Shown here piece after piece: positions 47,441 through 55,852 of a stretch of 64,000 nt of DNA. The stretch is from Actinomycetota bacterium (GTDB lineage: Bacteria; Actinomycetota; Thermoleophilia; Gaiellales; Gaiellaceae), in the NCBI GenBank assembly GCA_003162055.1, contig PMNA01000021.1:103009-167008 (forward strand), given 5' to 3'. The position numbers and the translations under genes were made by a program. Within the stretch, counting starts at the first letter, position 1; every line of letters begins with the position of its first letter. The notes below the pieces were generated by a model. That model had not been told where the DNA came from. It did not search any database and saw only the letters and a list, made by a program, of their open reading frames with translations.

Positions 47441-48064
47441 ATGAGGCTAGCTGTCTTCGCGATGCTGCTTGCGCTGGCTTACTGCGCCGTGCCCGGCCCC
47501 GTTCTCGCGGAGACGACTCGGCGTGGCCTCAATAACGGTTTTCGCGCCGCGCTGGCGGTTGAGCTGGGATCACTGGCCGGTGACGCTCTCTGGGTCGTAT
47601 TGATGTTCGCGGGTGCAGCGGCTCTGGCCCAGGCAGGCGGTGTTCGGCTCGCGGCGGGCGCCGCCGGCGGCCTGTTCCTGCTTTGGCTGGGTGCGCGCGC
47701 GCTGTCGAGCGCTCGGAGCAAGCGGCCGCCGAAAAACGGTGGCGTGGTGGTCGAGCAGGCCTTTGCGACCGGCGCGGCGATGAGCGTCGCCAGCCCCTAC
47801 GCGCTTCCCTTCTGGATCGCCGTCTCCGGCTCTCTTTCCGGCTACGGCGTCTCGTCCACCGGCGTTCTCGGCTACACGGTCTTCTCGGCCGCTTTCATGT
47901 TTACCTGTCTTGCCTTCGCGCTCCTTGCGGCGGGCGCGATCTCCTGGGGGCGCCGTTTCCTCCGCCCCCGATTTTTCTTCGTCGTCGATCTGGTCGGAGG
48001 CCTGGTGTTCGTCGCCATTGGTCTCAATCTGCTCACGATGACGACCGTGCACCTGATCGGCTAG
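47441..48064 (+). CDS. LysE/RhtB family exporter
   Basis: A 207-residue inner membrane protein with about six hydrophobic segments. The N-terminal PGPVLAETTRRGLNNGFRAAL matches the LysE signature (PGP and the following glycine-rich segment). Substrates of the family are amino acids and related small molecules; which one is unknown. There is no ribosome site, but TATAGT ends seven bases before the ATG, so translation from a leaderless mRNA is likely. A TPP riboswitch gene follows in the same direction. Confidence 0.87.
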   Translation: MRLAVFAMLLALAYCAVPGPVLAETTRRGLNNGFRAALAVELGSLAGDALWVVLMFAGAAALAQAGGVRLAAGAAGGLFLLWLGARALSSARSKRPPKNGGVVVEQAFATGAAMSVASPYALPFWIAVSGSLSGYGVSSTGVLGYTVFSAAFMFTCLAFALLAAGAISWGRRFLRPRFFFVVDLVGGLVFVAIGLNLLTMTTVHLIG

Positions 48065-48104
48065 AGTCGCCGGCGAGCCTCCGCAAGTAAGCCGACGAGG
48101 CGCC

Positions 48105-48192
48105 GAGACAACCGGGGTGTCCCGTCCGCGTGGGTGGGGCTGAGAGCAAACCCGCCGAACCTGATCTGGGTAATGCCAGCGAAGGGAGAGCG
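48105..48192 (+). ncRNA. TPP riboswitch (THI element)
   Basis: The conserved core is complete: GGGGTG near 48114, CTGAGA at 48140-48145, ACCTGATCTGG at 48159-48169 and TAATGCCAGCG at 48171-48181, then AAGGGAG. The last purines are also the ribosome site of the next gene, whose ATG is at 48193, so thiamine pyrophosphate should block translation initiation. No T-run terminator is visible. Confidence 0.95.
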
Positions 48193-49530
48193 ATGAGCCA
48201 CGAGACACCGAACTGGGGCATCGAGCCGGTGCCCGAGCGCCTGCGCGTACTCGGGCTTTTCGACACCGGACTGCTCTGGAGCAGCCTTGGGCTGAGTCTG
48301 CTCGTCCTGGTTGCCGGTACCTACCTCGTCCCGGCGCTCTCCCTGCGAGACGCTTTTCTTGCGATCCTCGTCGGAGGCGTCGTCGGCAACGCGATGCTCG
48401 GTTTTGCCGGGTTGATCGGGGCGCAAGCTCGCGTGCCGGCGATGGTGCTCTTGCGGGCGCCGCTCGGGCGCCGCGGCTCGTATCTGGCCACGGTGCTCAA
48501 CGTGGTTCAAAACGTCGGCTGGACGGTTTTCGAGCTGATCGTGATCGCGACCGCCGCCGCCGCCCTGTCGCAGCGGGTCTTCGGTTTTGGCGCTAAGTGG
48601 CTCTGGACGCTTGTTGCCGCGGTAGGGACGACGGCTCTCGCCCTACTCGGACCGGTGGGCTTCGTTCGCCGCTGGGTCAAGCCCTTCGCGATCTGGGTAG
48701 TGCTCGCCTCGCTCGCCTATCTGACCTGGTGGGCGCTTCACGATGCGGGCTTGCAGCGGCTTTGGTCGCGTCCCGGAAAAGGCGGCCTCGGCTTCTGGGG
48801 AGGGGTCGACTTGATGATCGCGATGCCGGTCTCCTGGCTGCCGCTAGCGGCCGACTACACGAGGTTCTCCCGCAGCCGTAGTCGATCCTTCTGGGGTACC
48901 GGGCTTGGCTACCTGCTTCCCAACGTCTGGCTCTACGCGCTCGGCGCCGTTCTTTTGCTCTCAAAAAACCTCGGCGATGCGACCTCGCTGATGACGGCGA
49001 TCGCGGCTGGCGGTCTGGCTAGTGGACTGGCGCTCTTCGCGCTCGGCGTCGACGAGACCAAGGAGCCGTTCGCCAACGTCTACTCGACCGCCCTTTCGCT
49101 CCAGAACCTCATTCCACGCGCCTCGCAGCGAATGCTGATTCTCGTCGCCGCGTCTGTCTCGACCCTGGGCGCCTTGACTATCGACCTCGCTCAGTACCAG
49201 TCCTTCCTCTACCTGCTGGGCTCGTTCTTCGTGCCTCTCTTCGGCGTGCTTGCGGCCGACTGGCTCGTGCGTCGAGGCTACAACCGGGATGCCGTATTCC
49301 GCGCGCCGTCGCTGCGGCCGGCGCAACTCGGCGCCTGGCTGGCCGGCTTCGCTCTGTACCAGTGGTTGATACCAACCGGGCCCTCCTGGTGGAAAGACGT
49401 GGTCAACCAGCTGCACCCGACGAGTTGGGGCCTTGGCGCCTCGATACCCTCCTTCGCGCTCGCCTTCGCGTTGAGTGCGCTCCTGAACGTTCTCGTGCGC
49501 AGGCGCGCACGAGGCTCGCCAGTCGCCTGA
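48193..49530 (+). CDS. cytX: CytX-type NCS1 permease (thiamin precursor uptake)
   Basis: A 445-residue transporter with about 12 membrane helices, of the cytosine/purine permease (NCS1) family. The TPP riboswitch directly upstream identifies it as the CytX branch, predicted to import hydroxymethylpyrimidine or a related thiamin precursor. Typical blocks are NVVQNVGWTVFELIV, PVSWLPLAADYTRFSR and YQSFLYLLGSFFVPLFGVLAADW. A PfkB-type kinase gene starts 30 bases after its stop. Confidence 0.9.
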   Translation: MSHETPNWGIEPVPERLRVLGLFDTGLLWSSLGLSLLVLVAGTYLVPALSLRDAFLAILVGGVVGNAMLGFAGLIGAQARVPAMVLLRAPLGRRGSYLATVLNVVQNVGWTVFELIVIATAAAALSQRVFGFGAKWLWTLVAAVGTTALALLGPVGFVRRWVKPFAIWVVLASLAYLTWWALHDAGLQRLWSRPGKGGLGFWGGVDLMIAMPVSWLPLAADYTRFSRSRSRSFWGTGLGYLLPNVWLYALGAVLLLSKNLGDATSLMTAIAAGGLASGLALFALGVDETKEPFANVYSTALSLQNLIPRASQRMLILVAASVSTLGALTIDLAQYQSFLYLLGSFFVPLFGVLAADWLVRRGYNRDAVFRAPSLRPAQLGAWLAGFALYQWLIPTGPSWWKDVVNQLHPTSWGLGASIPSFALAFALSALLNVLVRRRARGSPVA

Positions 49531-49548
49531 TTCGATCGCCGGAGCCGT

Positions 49549-49554
49549 TACAGT
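49549..49554 (+). promoter_or_regulatory. -10 element possibly giving the kinase its own promoter
   Basis: TACAGT lies six bases before the GTG at 49561, so besides read-through from the riboswitch operon a leaderless transcript is possible. Confidence 0.4.
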
Positions 49555-49560
49555 CAGCAC

Positions 49561-50397
49561 GTGCGCCCTGTTGCGATAGTCGGCAGCCTCTCGCTGGACA
49601 GCGCGCCCGGGCGCGAGCCGTTTCCGGGCGGTTGCCCGTACCACGCCGCGCGGGCGTTGAGCTTGCTGGCCCGGCCTTCTCGCATCGTCACCAAATGCGC
49701 CGCTACGCATCGGCGGCTCTTGCTCGGGCCGCTGCTCGCGCTCGGGATCCCGGTCAGCTGGCGCACGGCCGAGGCCACGACGGGCTTCGAATTGATCAGA
49801 GACGATGACGACCGGATCATGGCCGTGACGTCGATCGGCGACGGCTGGACGGAGGACGAGGCGCGAAGCTGGGTCAGCCCGGCGCTCGAGTCCTGCGAGT
49901 GGGTGCACGTAGCGCCGCTGCTGCGTGACGAGTTCTCGGCCGGCGCACTGGAGGAGATAGCGCGCGGTCGAATTCTCTCGCTCGACGGGCAGGGGCTCGC
50001 GCGCTCACCCAAGATCGGGCCGCTGGCGCTGGATGCCGACTTCGACCGCGACCTTCTCCGCCACGTCAGCGTGCTCAAGCTCGCCGAGGAGGAGGCGGCG
50101 GCGATTCTCGAAGAGATCAACGCCGAGAGCATGGCCGGCCTGGGAGTGCCGGAAGTGATCGTTACTCGCGGCTCGCGGGGCGCGCTGATCTGGGCTGCCG
50201 GGGAACTGACCGAGGTGCCGGCCAAGCCACCGGTGCCGAACGCCGCCGCAACCGGCTCCGGCGACGCCTTTGCCGCCATCTACATCGCCGCTCGCAGCCG
50301 CGGGCGATCGCCGCGCGTCGCGGCTGCGCGCGCGGCAGCCTTCGTCGGCGCGATGCTCAGCCGGCACCTGGCGCCGGCCTTGAGCCGAGAGGACTGA
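49561..50397 (+). CDS. PfkB-family sugar/nucleoside kinase
   Basis: A 278-residue ribokinase-fold kinase, rather short for the family. The C-terminal signature is NAAATGSGDAFAA (about residues 226-238) with the catalytic aspartate, and the start VAIVGSLSLDSAPG is typical. The middle EVIVTRGSRGALIW binds the nucleotide. It follows the riboswitch-controlled permease by 30 bases, so a thiamin-related substrate (hydroxymethylpyrimidine, thiamin) is an attractive guess, but sequence alone would also allow a sugar. Confidence 0.82.
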   Translation: MRPVAIVGSLSLDSAPGREPFPGGCPYHAARALSLLARPSRIVTKCAATHRRLLLGPLLALGIPVSWRTAEATTGFELIRDDDDRIMAVTSIGDGWTEDEARSWVSPALESCEWVHVAPLLRDEFSAGALEEIARGRILSLDGQGLARSPKIGPLALDADFDRDLLRHVSVLKLAEEEAAAILEEINAESMAGLGVPEVIVTRGSRGALIWAAGELTEVPAKPPVPNAAATGSGDAFAAIYIAARSRGRSPRVAAARAAAFVGAMLSRHLAPALSRED

Positions 50398-50556
50398 GAG
50401 CCTGTCCCGCCAGGCCCACACGACCGATGCGGCCGATTCACGGTGCCAGCCGCCGCCCAAACCGCTCACCGCACTACCAGCGCGCTTTCGCGGCTCGCTC
50501 GACCCCTGGCGTCCGCGCTTCGACCACCTCGTCGCACATCCCTATCGAGATAGGCT

Positions 50557-51414
50557 CTAACCGGCGCTCGGAAGCCTGAACTCGCCCCGGGCGACCACCA
50601 CTGCGCAACCACCGACCTCGATCCGCTCGACGGCATCGGCGCTTCCGTACGCGCCGGCGAACAGAACCGAGGGGCGCCCGACCTCCTCGCCTTGGCGGAT
50701 CTCGATCTCGTCGCCAAAGGAGACGGCCCCGTGGCGGGACAGGTGCAGGGCGAGCGGCCCGGCGGCCGAGCCGGTGGCGGGATCCTCGTCGATCCCGAGC
50801 CCGCTGACGAAGCAGCGCGTCTTCCAGCTCTTGCCGGCGCCGGCGAAGCAGTTGACGCCGATCGAGCCGAACGCCGCCAGACCCTTGCCGTCGGGCTCGA
50901 GTGCGGCGACCTGCTGTTCGGAGCCGAGCGCGACGAAGACGTGCTCGATGCCGTTGTCGTACAGCTCGATCGGAAGCTCGCTCTTTTCCAGTTCCAGCGC
51001 CGCGAGCAACTCTTCGGCCCGTTCGTAGGGCTGGATCCGCGGCAGCGGCTGGTTCATGCGGCCGAACAGGATGCGTCCGCTCTCGCCGCGCTCCAGCTCG
51101 ACCTCGACCAGACCGGAGCCCGTCTCGAGCCCGATCAGGCCCAGCTGCATCGGCGCCGCGAGCACGAAGGCCGTGCCGAGCGTCGGGTGCCCGGCGAAGG
51201 GGACTTCGCTCGCCGGCGTAAAGATGCGAATCCGCACGTGTCCCTCGCCCTCGGCGGGGTAGCAGAAGACGGTCTCGGAAAAGCCCATCTCCTTGGCCAG
51301 CGGCTGCAGCAAGTGCTCGGGAATCGGCTGCGCGTTGGTGAAGACGGCGAGCTGGTTTCCGGCCAGCGGCCGGTCCGTGAAGACGTCGATGACGACGAAG
51401 CGAAAGTTCTCCAT
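50557..51414 (-). CDS. PhzF family isomerase/epimerase-like protein
   Basis: A 285-residue protein with the diaminopimelate-epimerase-like fold. The catalytic glutamate is in MGFSETVF (about residue 47). Other family blocks are RIFTPASEVPFAGHPTLGTAF and GIDEDPATGSAAGPLALHL. PhzF proper acts in phenazine synthesis; no other phenazine gene is here, so it is a general PhzF-like enzyme of unknown substrate. It lies just downstream of cydC on the same strand. Confidence 0.9.
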   Translation of the reverse strand: MENFRFVVIDVFTDRPLAGNQLAVFTNAQPIPEHLLQPLAKEMGFSETVFCYPAEGEGHVRIRIFTPASEVPFAGHPTLGTAFVLAAPMQLGLIGLETGSGLVEVELERGESGRILFGRMNQPLPRIQPYERAEELLAALELEKSELPIELYDNGIEHVFVALGSEQQVAALEPDGKGLAAFGSIGVNCFAGAGKSWKTRCFVSGLGIDEDPATGSAAGPLALHLSRHGAVSFGDEIEIRQGEEVGRPSVLFAGAYGSADAVERIEVGGCAVVVARGEFRLPSAG

Positions 51415-51474
51415 AGGATCCTCGAGACGGTGAGACTCTAGCGAGAAGCGGCCGGAGCGCCACCCGCACGAATC

Positions 51475-53130
51475 TCAGACGACGCGCCCGTTCTCCAGTC
51501 GTAGCACCGCGTCGAAGCGGTCGAGCATCAGCTCGTCGTGCGTGATCACGAGCAGGCCGGCGTCGTCGGTGCCGGCGGCGAAGAGATCGTCGAGGATGGC
51601 CTCGGCGGTTGCGCGATCGAGCTGTGCGGTCGGCTCGTCCAGAATCAGAAAGCGGGCGCCGGAGAGGAAGGCTCGGGCCAGCGCGATCCGCCGCCGCTGG
51701 CCGCCCGAGACCTGATCGCCCGTCTCGCCCACGTAGGTGTCGAGCCCCTCCGGGAGGGACGAAACCCAGTCCCAGACGCCCGCGCGCCCGAGCGCGGCGG
51801 CGATCTCCTCGTCGCTCGAGCCGGGGCGGGCGAAACGGACGTTCTCGCGGATGGTCGTGGAGAAGAGGTGGGCGTCCTGGCCGGCGAGTGCGACCAGGCC
51901 GCGCACGTCGTCGGAGGCGTAGGCGCCCAGATCGTGCCCGTCGAGGGTGGCGCGGCCGCCGTCGAGCTCGAGGAAGCGAACGAGAACGCCGGCGATCGTC
52001 GTCTTGCCGGCGCCACTCTCGCCGACGAGTGCCACTCTCCGCCCCGGCCTCAGCTCGAACGACGCTCCATCGAGTACCCAGGGCAGATCCGGCGTATAGC
52101 GCAGGCGCGCATCCTCGAGCCGGAGCACGCCGGTCGCGGGAATCGGCAGCGGGTTTTCAGGCTCGCTCACGGGCGCGGCGCGGTCGGTCAGCTCGAACAG
52201 GCGCTCGGCGGCGCTCGCCACCGCGCCGGATTGCTGAGCGGCGAGCGGAAGCGGGCGCACCGCTTCGAAGGACGAGAGCGCAAGCAGGGCGAGCATCCCC
52301 AACCAGACGCCGCCGAGCCTTCCTCCCACGACCGCGGAGGTCGCTACCGCGAGCACGGCGACCAGCGTCAGGCCCGAGCCGAAAAACACCAACGCCTCGC
52401 CCAGTGCGGCGATTCGCCCGTGCCGGCGATCGAGCCGCCCCAGATCGCGGTCGATTCCGTCGATCGCGTCCAGCTCCCAGTCGACGCGGCTGAAGGCGAC
52501 CAGCTCCGGCCCGGTCGCGAGCGCCTCGACGACTCGGCTGGTCAGCTCGGCGCGAAGGCGCGCCTCGTGCCGGGCGCTCGCTCTCGTCGCCCGCCTGGTG
52601 ATCGCTGCGGCGAAAAGCGCTGTGACGGCGAGCCCCGCGCCCAGCACTGCTGCGGCGACGGGCAGCACGATCGCAGCCGCCAAGACGGCTCCCACGCAGG
52701 CCACGAGCGCCACCAGCGGCGGTGCCAGCGCGCGCAGGAAGAGGAACTGCATCGTCTCGACATCGCCCACGAAGCGGCCGAGCAGGTCGCCCATTCGCGC
52801 GCTGCCGAGCCCGCCCGGAACCAGCGGCTCCAGGCGCTCGAAGAACGAGACGCGCAGGCGACCGAGGAAGCGAAAGGCCGCGTCGTGCGAGACGAGACGC
52901 TCGAGGTAGCGCAGCGCCGCTCGCGAGACGCCGAACAGCTGCACCAGCCCGATCGCAACCCCGAGCGAGAGGATGGGCGGCTGTAGCGCTGACTTCGAGA
53001 TCAAGTAGCCGGCGGTCGCCATCAGGCCGACTCCGGCCGCGATCGAGCCGGCGCCGAGCAGGATCGAGAGTGCCAGGCGGCGGCGCAGCGGGCGAGCCTC
53101 GGCGAGCATGCGACGAAGCGCGGGGCTCAT
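51475..53130 (-). CDS. cydC: CydC, half of the cysteine/glutathione ABC exporter
   Basis: With CydD it forms the ABC transporter needed to assemble cytochrome bd. The 551-residue protein has six membrane helices and an ATPase with GESGAGKTT, VSGGQRRRIALARA and LILDEPTAQLD. The ATG at 53130 overlaps the cydD stop (ATGA); the open frame upstream of it reads antisense-like sequence inside cydD. It is the last gene of cydABDC. Confidence 0.93.
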   Translation of the reverse strand: MSPALRRMLAEARPLRRRLALSILLGAGSIAAGVGLMATAGYLISKSALQPPILSLGVAIGLVQLFGVSRAALRYLERLVSHDAAFRFLGRLRVSFFERLEPLVPGGLGSARMGDLLGRFVGDVETMQFLFLRALAPPLVALVACVGAVLAAAIVLPVAAAVLGAGLAVTALFAAAITRRATRASARHEARLRAELTSRVVEALATGPELVAFSRVDWELDAIDGIDRDLGRLDRRHGRIAALGEALVFFGSGLTLVAVLAVATSAVVGGRLGGVWLGMLALLALSSFEAVRPLPLAAQQSGAVASAAERLFELTDRAAPVSEPENPLPIPATGVLRLEDARLRYTPDLPWVLDGASFELRPGRRVALVGESGAGKTTIAGVLVRFLELDGGRATLDGHDLGAYASDDVRGLVALAGQDAHLFSTTIRENVRFARPGSSDEEIAAALGRAGVWDWVSSLPEGLDTYVGETGDQVSGGQRRRIALARAFLSGARFLILDEPTAQLDRATAEAILDDLFAAGTDDAGLLVITHDELMLDRFDAVLRLENGRVV

Positions 53131-54782
53131 CGCGCAACCTCCTTTAGCCGGATCGTGCGCTCGGCCAGGGGCAGCAGCGAGGTATCGTGGCTGGCGATCA
53201 CGACGGTCTGCTTCTGCTCCAGCCGCCCCAGCGCCAACCGGATCTGCGCCGCGCCAGCGGCGTCGAGATGGGCGGTAGGCTCGTCGAGCAACAGCAACGA
53301 TGAGCGGCGAACGAGAGCGCGGGCCAGCGCGATCCGCCGCCGCTCGCCGCTGGAGAGCTGCCGCCCGCCTTCTCCCACTCTCGTATCGAGCCGAGCGGGC
53401 AAGCCGGCGACGAGCGCCCTGCAGTCCGCCGCCTCGAGCGCCGCCCAGAGCTCTTCCTCGCTCGCGTCGGGCGCGGCGAATCTGAGCACCTCGGCTACTG
53501 TCGCGGCAGGCAGCCGCGGATCTTGCGGCAGCCAGGCGATGCGGCGGCGCCACCCGTCGGGATCGAGCTCGCGCAGGTCAATGCCGCCGACCGTGATCCG
53601 GCCCCTCTGCGGATCGGAGAAGCGAAGCAAGAGCGAAATCAGCGTCGTCTTTCCCACGCCGCTCCCTCCGGCGACGAGCAGCCGTTCGCCGGGTTGGATC
53701 GCGCAGTCGAAGCCGGAGAAAACCGGCCCGGCCCGGCCCGCGTAGGCGAAGTCGATCTCCTCCAGCCGGATCGCGGCCGTACTCGGGTCGGGCGCGGATT
53801 GTGGTCGAGGCGCCACAATCACCGCCGGCGCCAGGTCGATCAGCTCGAGAGCCCGGCGCGCGGCGGCCAGGCCGTCGGCCGAGGCATGAAACTGAGCCGC
53901 GACCGCCCGCAGCGGCAGGTACAGCTCCGGCGCGAGCACGAGCACCGCGAAGGAAGGCCCGAGCTCGACGCTTCCATTCACCAGCCGGATTCCGATCACG
54001 GCCGCGATCAGGGCGATCGACATCGTCGAGGCCAGCTCGAGCACCAGCGCCGAGAGGAAGGCGACCCGGAGAGTGCCCATCGTCTCTTCGCGGAACTGCT
54101 CGCTGGTGCGCTCGATCGTCTCCACCTGAGCTCGCCCGCGCCGGTAGGCACGCAGCGTCGCCAGCCCGCGCACCACGTCGAGGAAGTGGGCGCTCATCAG
54201 CGACAGCGCGCCCAGCCTGCGCTTCGTCCTCTCCTCCGCCGCCTTGCCGATCAGCACGGCGAAGAGCGGGATCAGCGGAAGCGTGATCGCCATGATCGCG
54301 GCCGAGACCGGATCGCGGAAGGCGACCCAGACGAGAATCGCCGGCGAAACGACTGCGGCCAGCACGAGCTGGGGCAGGAAGCGCGAGAAGTAGGGATCGA
54401 GCGCGCCGAGCCCGCTCGTTACCGTCGTCGCCACTTCGCCCGTGCGCAGGTCGCCGAGGCCGGCGGGCCGCGCCCGAAAGACCTGCTTGAGCGCGCGCCG
54501 GCGCAAGCGGCCGCGCACCCGCCGCGAGGTCGCCTGGCCGCTCGTCTCCAGTGCCCAGCCGAGCCCGGCTCGCAGCGCGGCGATCGCAACCAGCGCGGCG
54601 AGCAGGCGTGAGACGGAGGCCAGATCGGCGCCGCCCAGAAACACGCGTGCGACGATCCGCCCGATCAGCTCGGCCCAGACGATCACGAGCAGGGCGGAGA
54701 GCGCCGCGAGAGCAAAGGCGCCGTAAAGGAAGCGCCTGATCGCCGGCGCCTCGCGTAAAAGTCTCCGGTCGAGCGGGCCCAC
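53127..54782 (-). CDS. cydD: CydD, half of the cysteine/glutathione ABC exporter
   Basis: A 551-residue permease-ATPase. Walker A is GGSGVGKTT, the signature is LSSGERRRIALARAL (SSGE instead of the common SGGQ) and Walker B is LLLLDEPTAHLD. GTG at 54782 overlaps the last base of cydB. Reductant export by CydDC supports haem insertion and maturation of the bd oxidase encoded by the two upstream genes. Confidence 0.93.
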   Translation of the reverse strand: MGPLDRRLLREAPAIRRFLYGAFALAALSALLVIVWAELIGRIVARVFLGGADLASVSRLLAALVAIAALRAGLGWALETSGQATSRRVRGRLRRRALKQVFRARPAGLGDLRTGEVATTVTSGLGALDPYFSRFLPQLVLAAVVSPAILVWVAFRDPVSAAIMAITLPLIPLFAVLIGKAAEERTKRRLGALSLMSAHFLDVVRGLATLRAYRRGRAQVETIERTSEQFREETMGTLRVAFLSALVLELASTMSIALIAAVIGIRLVNGSVELGPSFAVLVLAPELYLPLRAVAAQFHASADGLAAARRALELIDLAPAVIVAPRPQSAPDPSTAAIRLEEIDFAYAGRAGPVFSGFDCAIQPGERLLVAGGSGVGKTTLISLLLRFSDPQRGRITVGGIDLRELDPDGWRRRIAWLPQDPRLPAATVAEVLRFAAPDASEEELWAALEAADCRALVAGLPARLDTRVGEGGRQLSSGERRRIALARALVRRSSLLLLDEPTAHLDAAGAAQIRLALGRLEQKQTVVIASHDTSLLPLAERTIRLKEVAR

Positions 54783-55852
54783 TACGAAGGCGGCCGGCCG
54801 GCCGCCTTGCCCGGCAGACCTCCGCCCGGTAGGGAATCGCCGCGCAGCCGCGCCCGGAAGACCCAGTAGGTCCAGCCCTGATAGACGAGCACGATCGGGG
54901 TGAAGACGAGCGCCACGATCGCCATCAGCGCCAGCGTGTGATGCGAAGAGCTGCTCGAGAAGACGGTCAGGTTATAGGCAGGCTTGCTGCTCGAGACGAG
55001 CACTCTCGGATAGAGGGCGACGAAGAAGAAGGCCACGCTCGAGCAGATGGCGAGCGCGGTCGCGGCAAACGCGGCGCCGTCGCGGTTGCGAACGAGCAGC
55101 CAGAGCGAGAGCGTCAGGAGTACCGCTGCGATCGAGGCCAGAGCCGCCGCCGCGAGCCACTTTCCGTCGATCTCGCCAGAGTCGGCCGCGCTCCAGACGA
55201 AAATCGCCAGCACGAGCGCGGCGGCCGGTACCACCAGGCGTATCGCGAGCGCCTTCGCCCGCCGGCGCAACTCGCCCTCCGTGCGCAGGGTGAGGAAGAC
55301 GGCGCCGTGGAAGGCGAACAGGGTAAGCGAGGCCAGGCCGCCCAGGATCGCGTAGCCGCCGAAGAGGTCTGTCAGCCCGCCCGCGAACTCGCCGTGCGCG
55401 TCGATCGGGACGCCGTGGATGATGTTGGCGAAGGTCAGCCCCCAAAGGAAAGCCGGCACCACGCCTCCCAGCACGATCGCCGCCTCCCAGGCCGATCTCC
55501 AGCGCTGTTCGGGGCGCTTGGCCCGGTACTCGATCGCGACGCCGCGGAAGATCAGCGCGATCAGGATCAGGAAGAAGACGATGTAGTAGCCGGAGAACAG
55601 GGTCGCGTACCAGTTCGGGAAGGCGGCGAAGGTGGCGCCGCCGGCGACGATCAGCCAGACCTCGTTTCCATCCCAGACCGGCTCGATCGTCCCGATCACG
55701 GCCTTGCGCTCGGCGTCGCTGTGTCCGACCAGGCGCATCAGCATGCCTACGCCGAAGTCGAAGCCCTCGAGCACCAGATAGCCGGCCCAGAGCACGCCGA
55801 TCACGACGAACCAGAAGCCCCGCAGACTGACGAAGGTGTCGGCGATGACCAT
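54782..55852 (-). CDS. cydB: Cytochrome bd ubiquinol oxidase subunit II
   Basis: A 356-residue membrane subunit of the bd oxidase. The N-terminal GFWFVVIGVLWAGYLVLEGF, FDFGVGML, PVWDGNEVWLIVAGGATFAAFP and the C-terminal YNLTVFSSSSSHHTL are typical. It starts directly before the cydA stop without a gap, so the operon is tightly coupled. Confidence 0.96.
   Translation of the reverse strand: MVIADTFVSLRGFWFVVIGVLWAGYLVLEGFDFGVGMLMRLVGHSDAERKAVIGTIEPVWDGNEVWLIVAGGATFAAFPNWYATLFSGYYIVFFLILIALIFRGVAIEYRAKRPEQRWRSAWEAAIVLGGVVPAFLWGLTFANIIHGVPIDAHGEFAGGLTDLFGGYAILGGLASLTLFAFHGAVFLTLRTEGELRRRAKALAIRLVVPAAALVLAIFVWSAADSGEIDGKWLAAAALASIAAVLLTLSLWLLVRNRDGAAFAATALAICSSVAFFFVALYPRVLVSSSKPAYNLTVFSSSSSHHTLALMAIVALVFTPIVLVYQGWTYWVFRARLRGDSLPGGGLPGKAAGRPPS

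Noticed and set aside
51475-53553. A longer CydC starting at 53553
   Set aside because: The extra N-terminal part is read from inside cydD in another frame; the ATG at 53130 overlapping the cydD stop gives a normal-length CydC.
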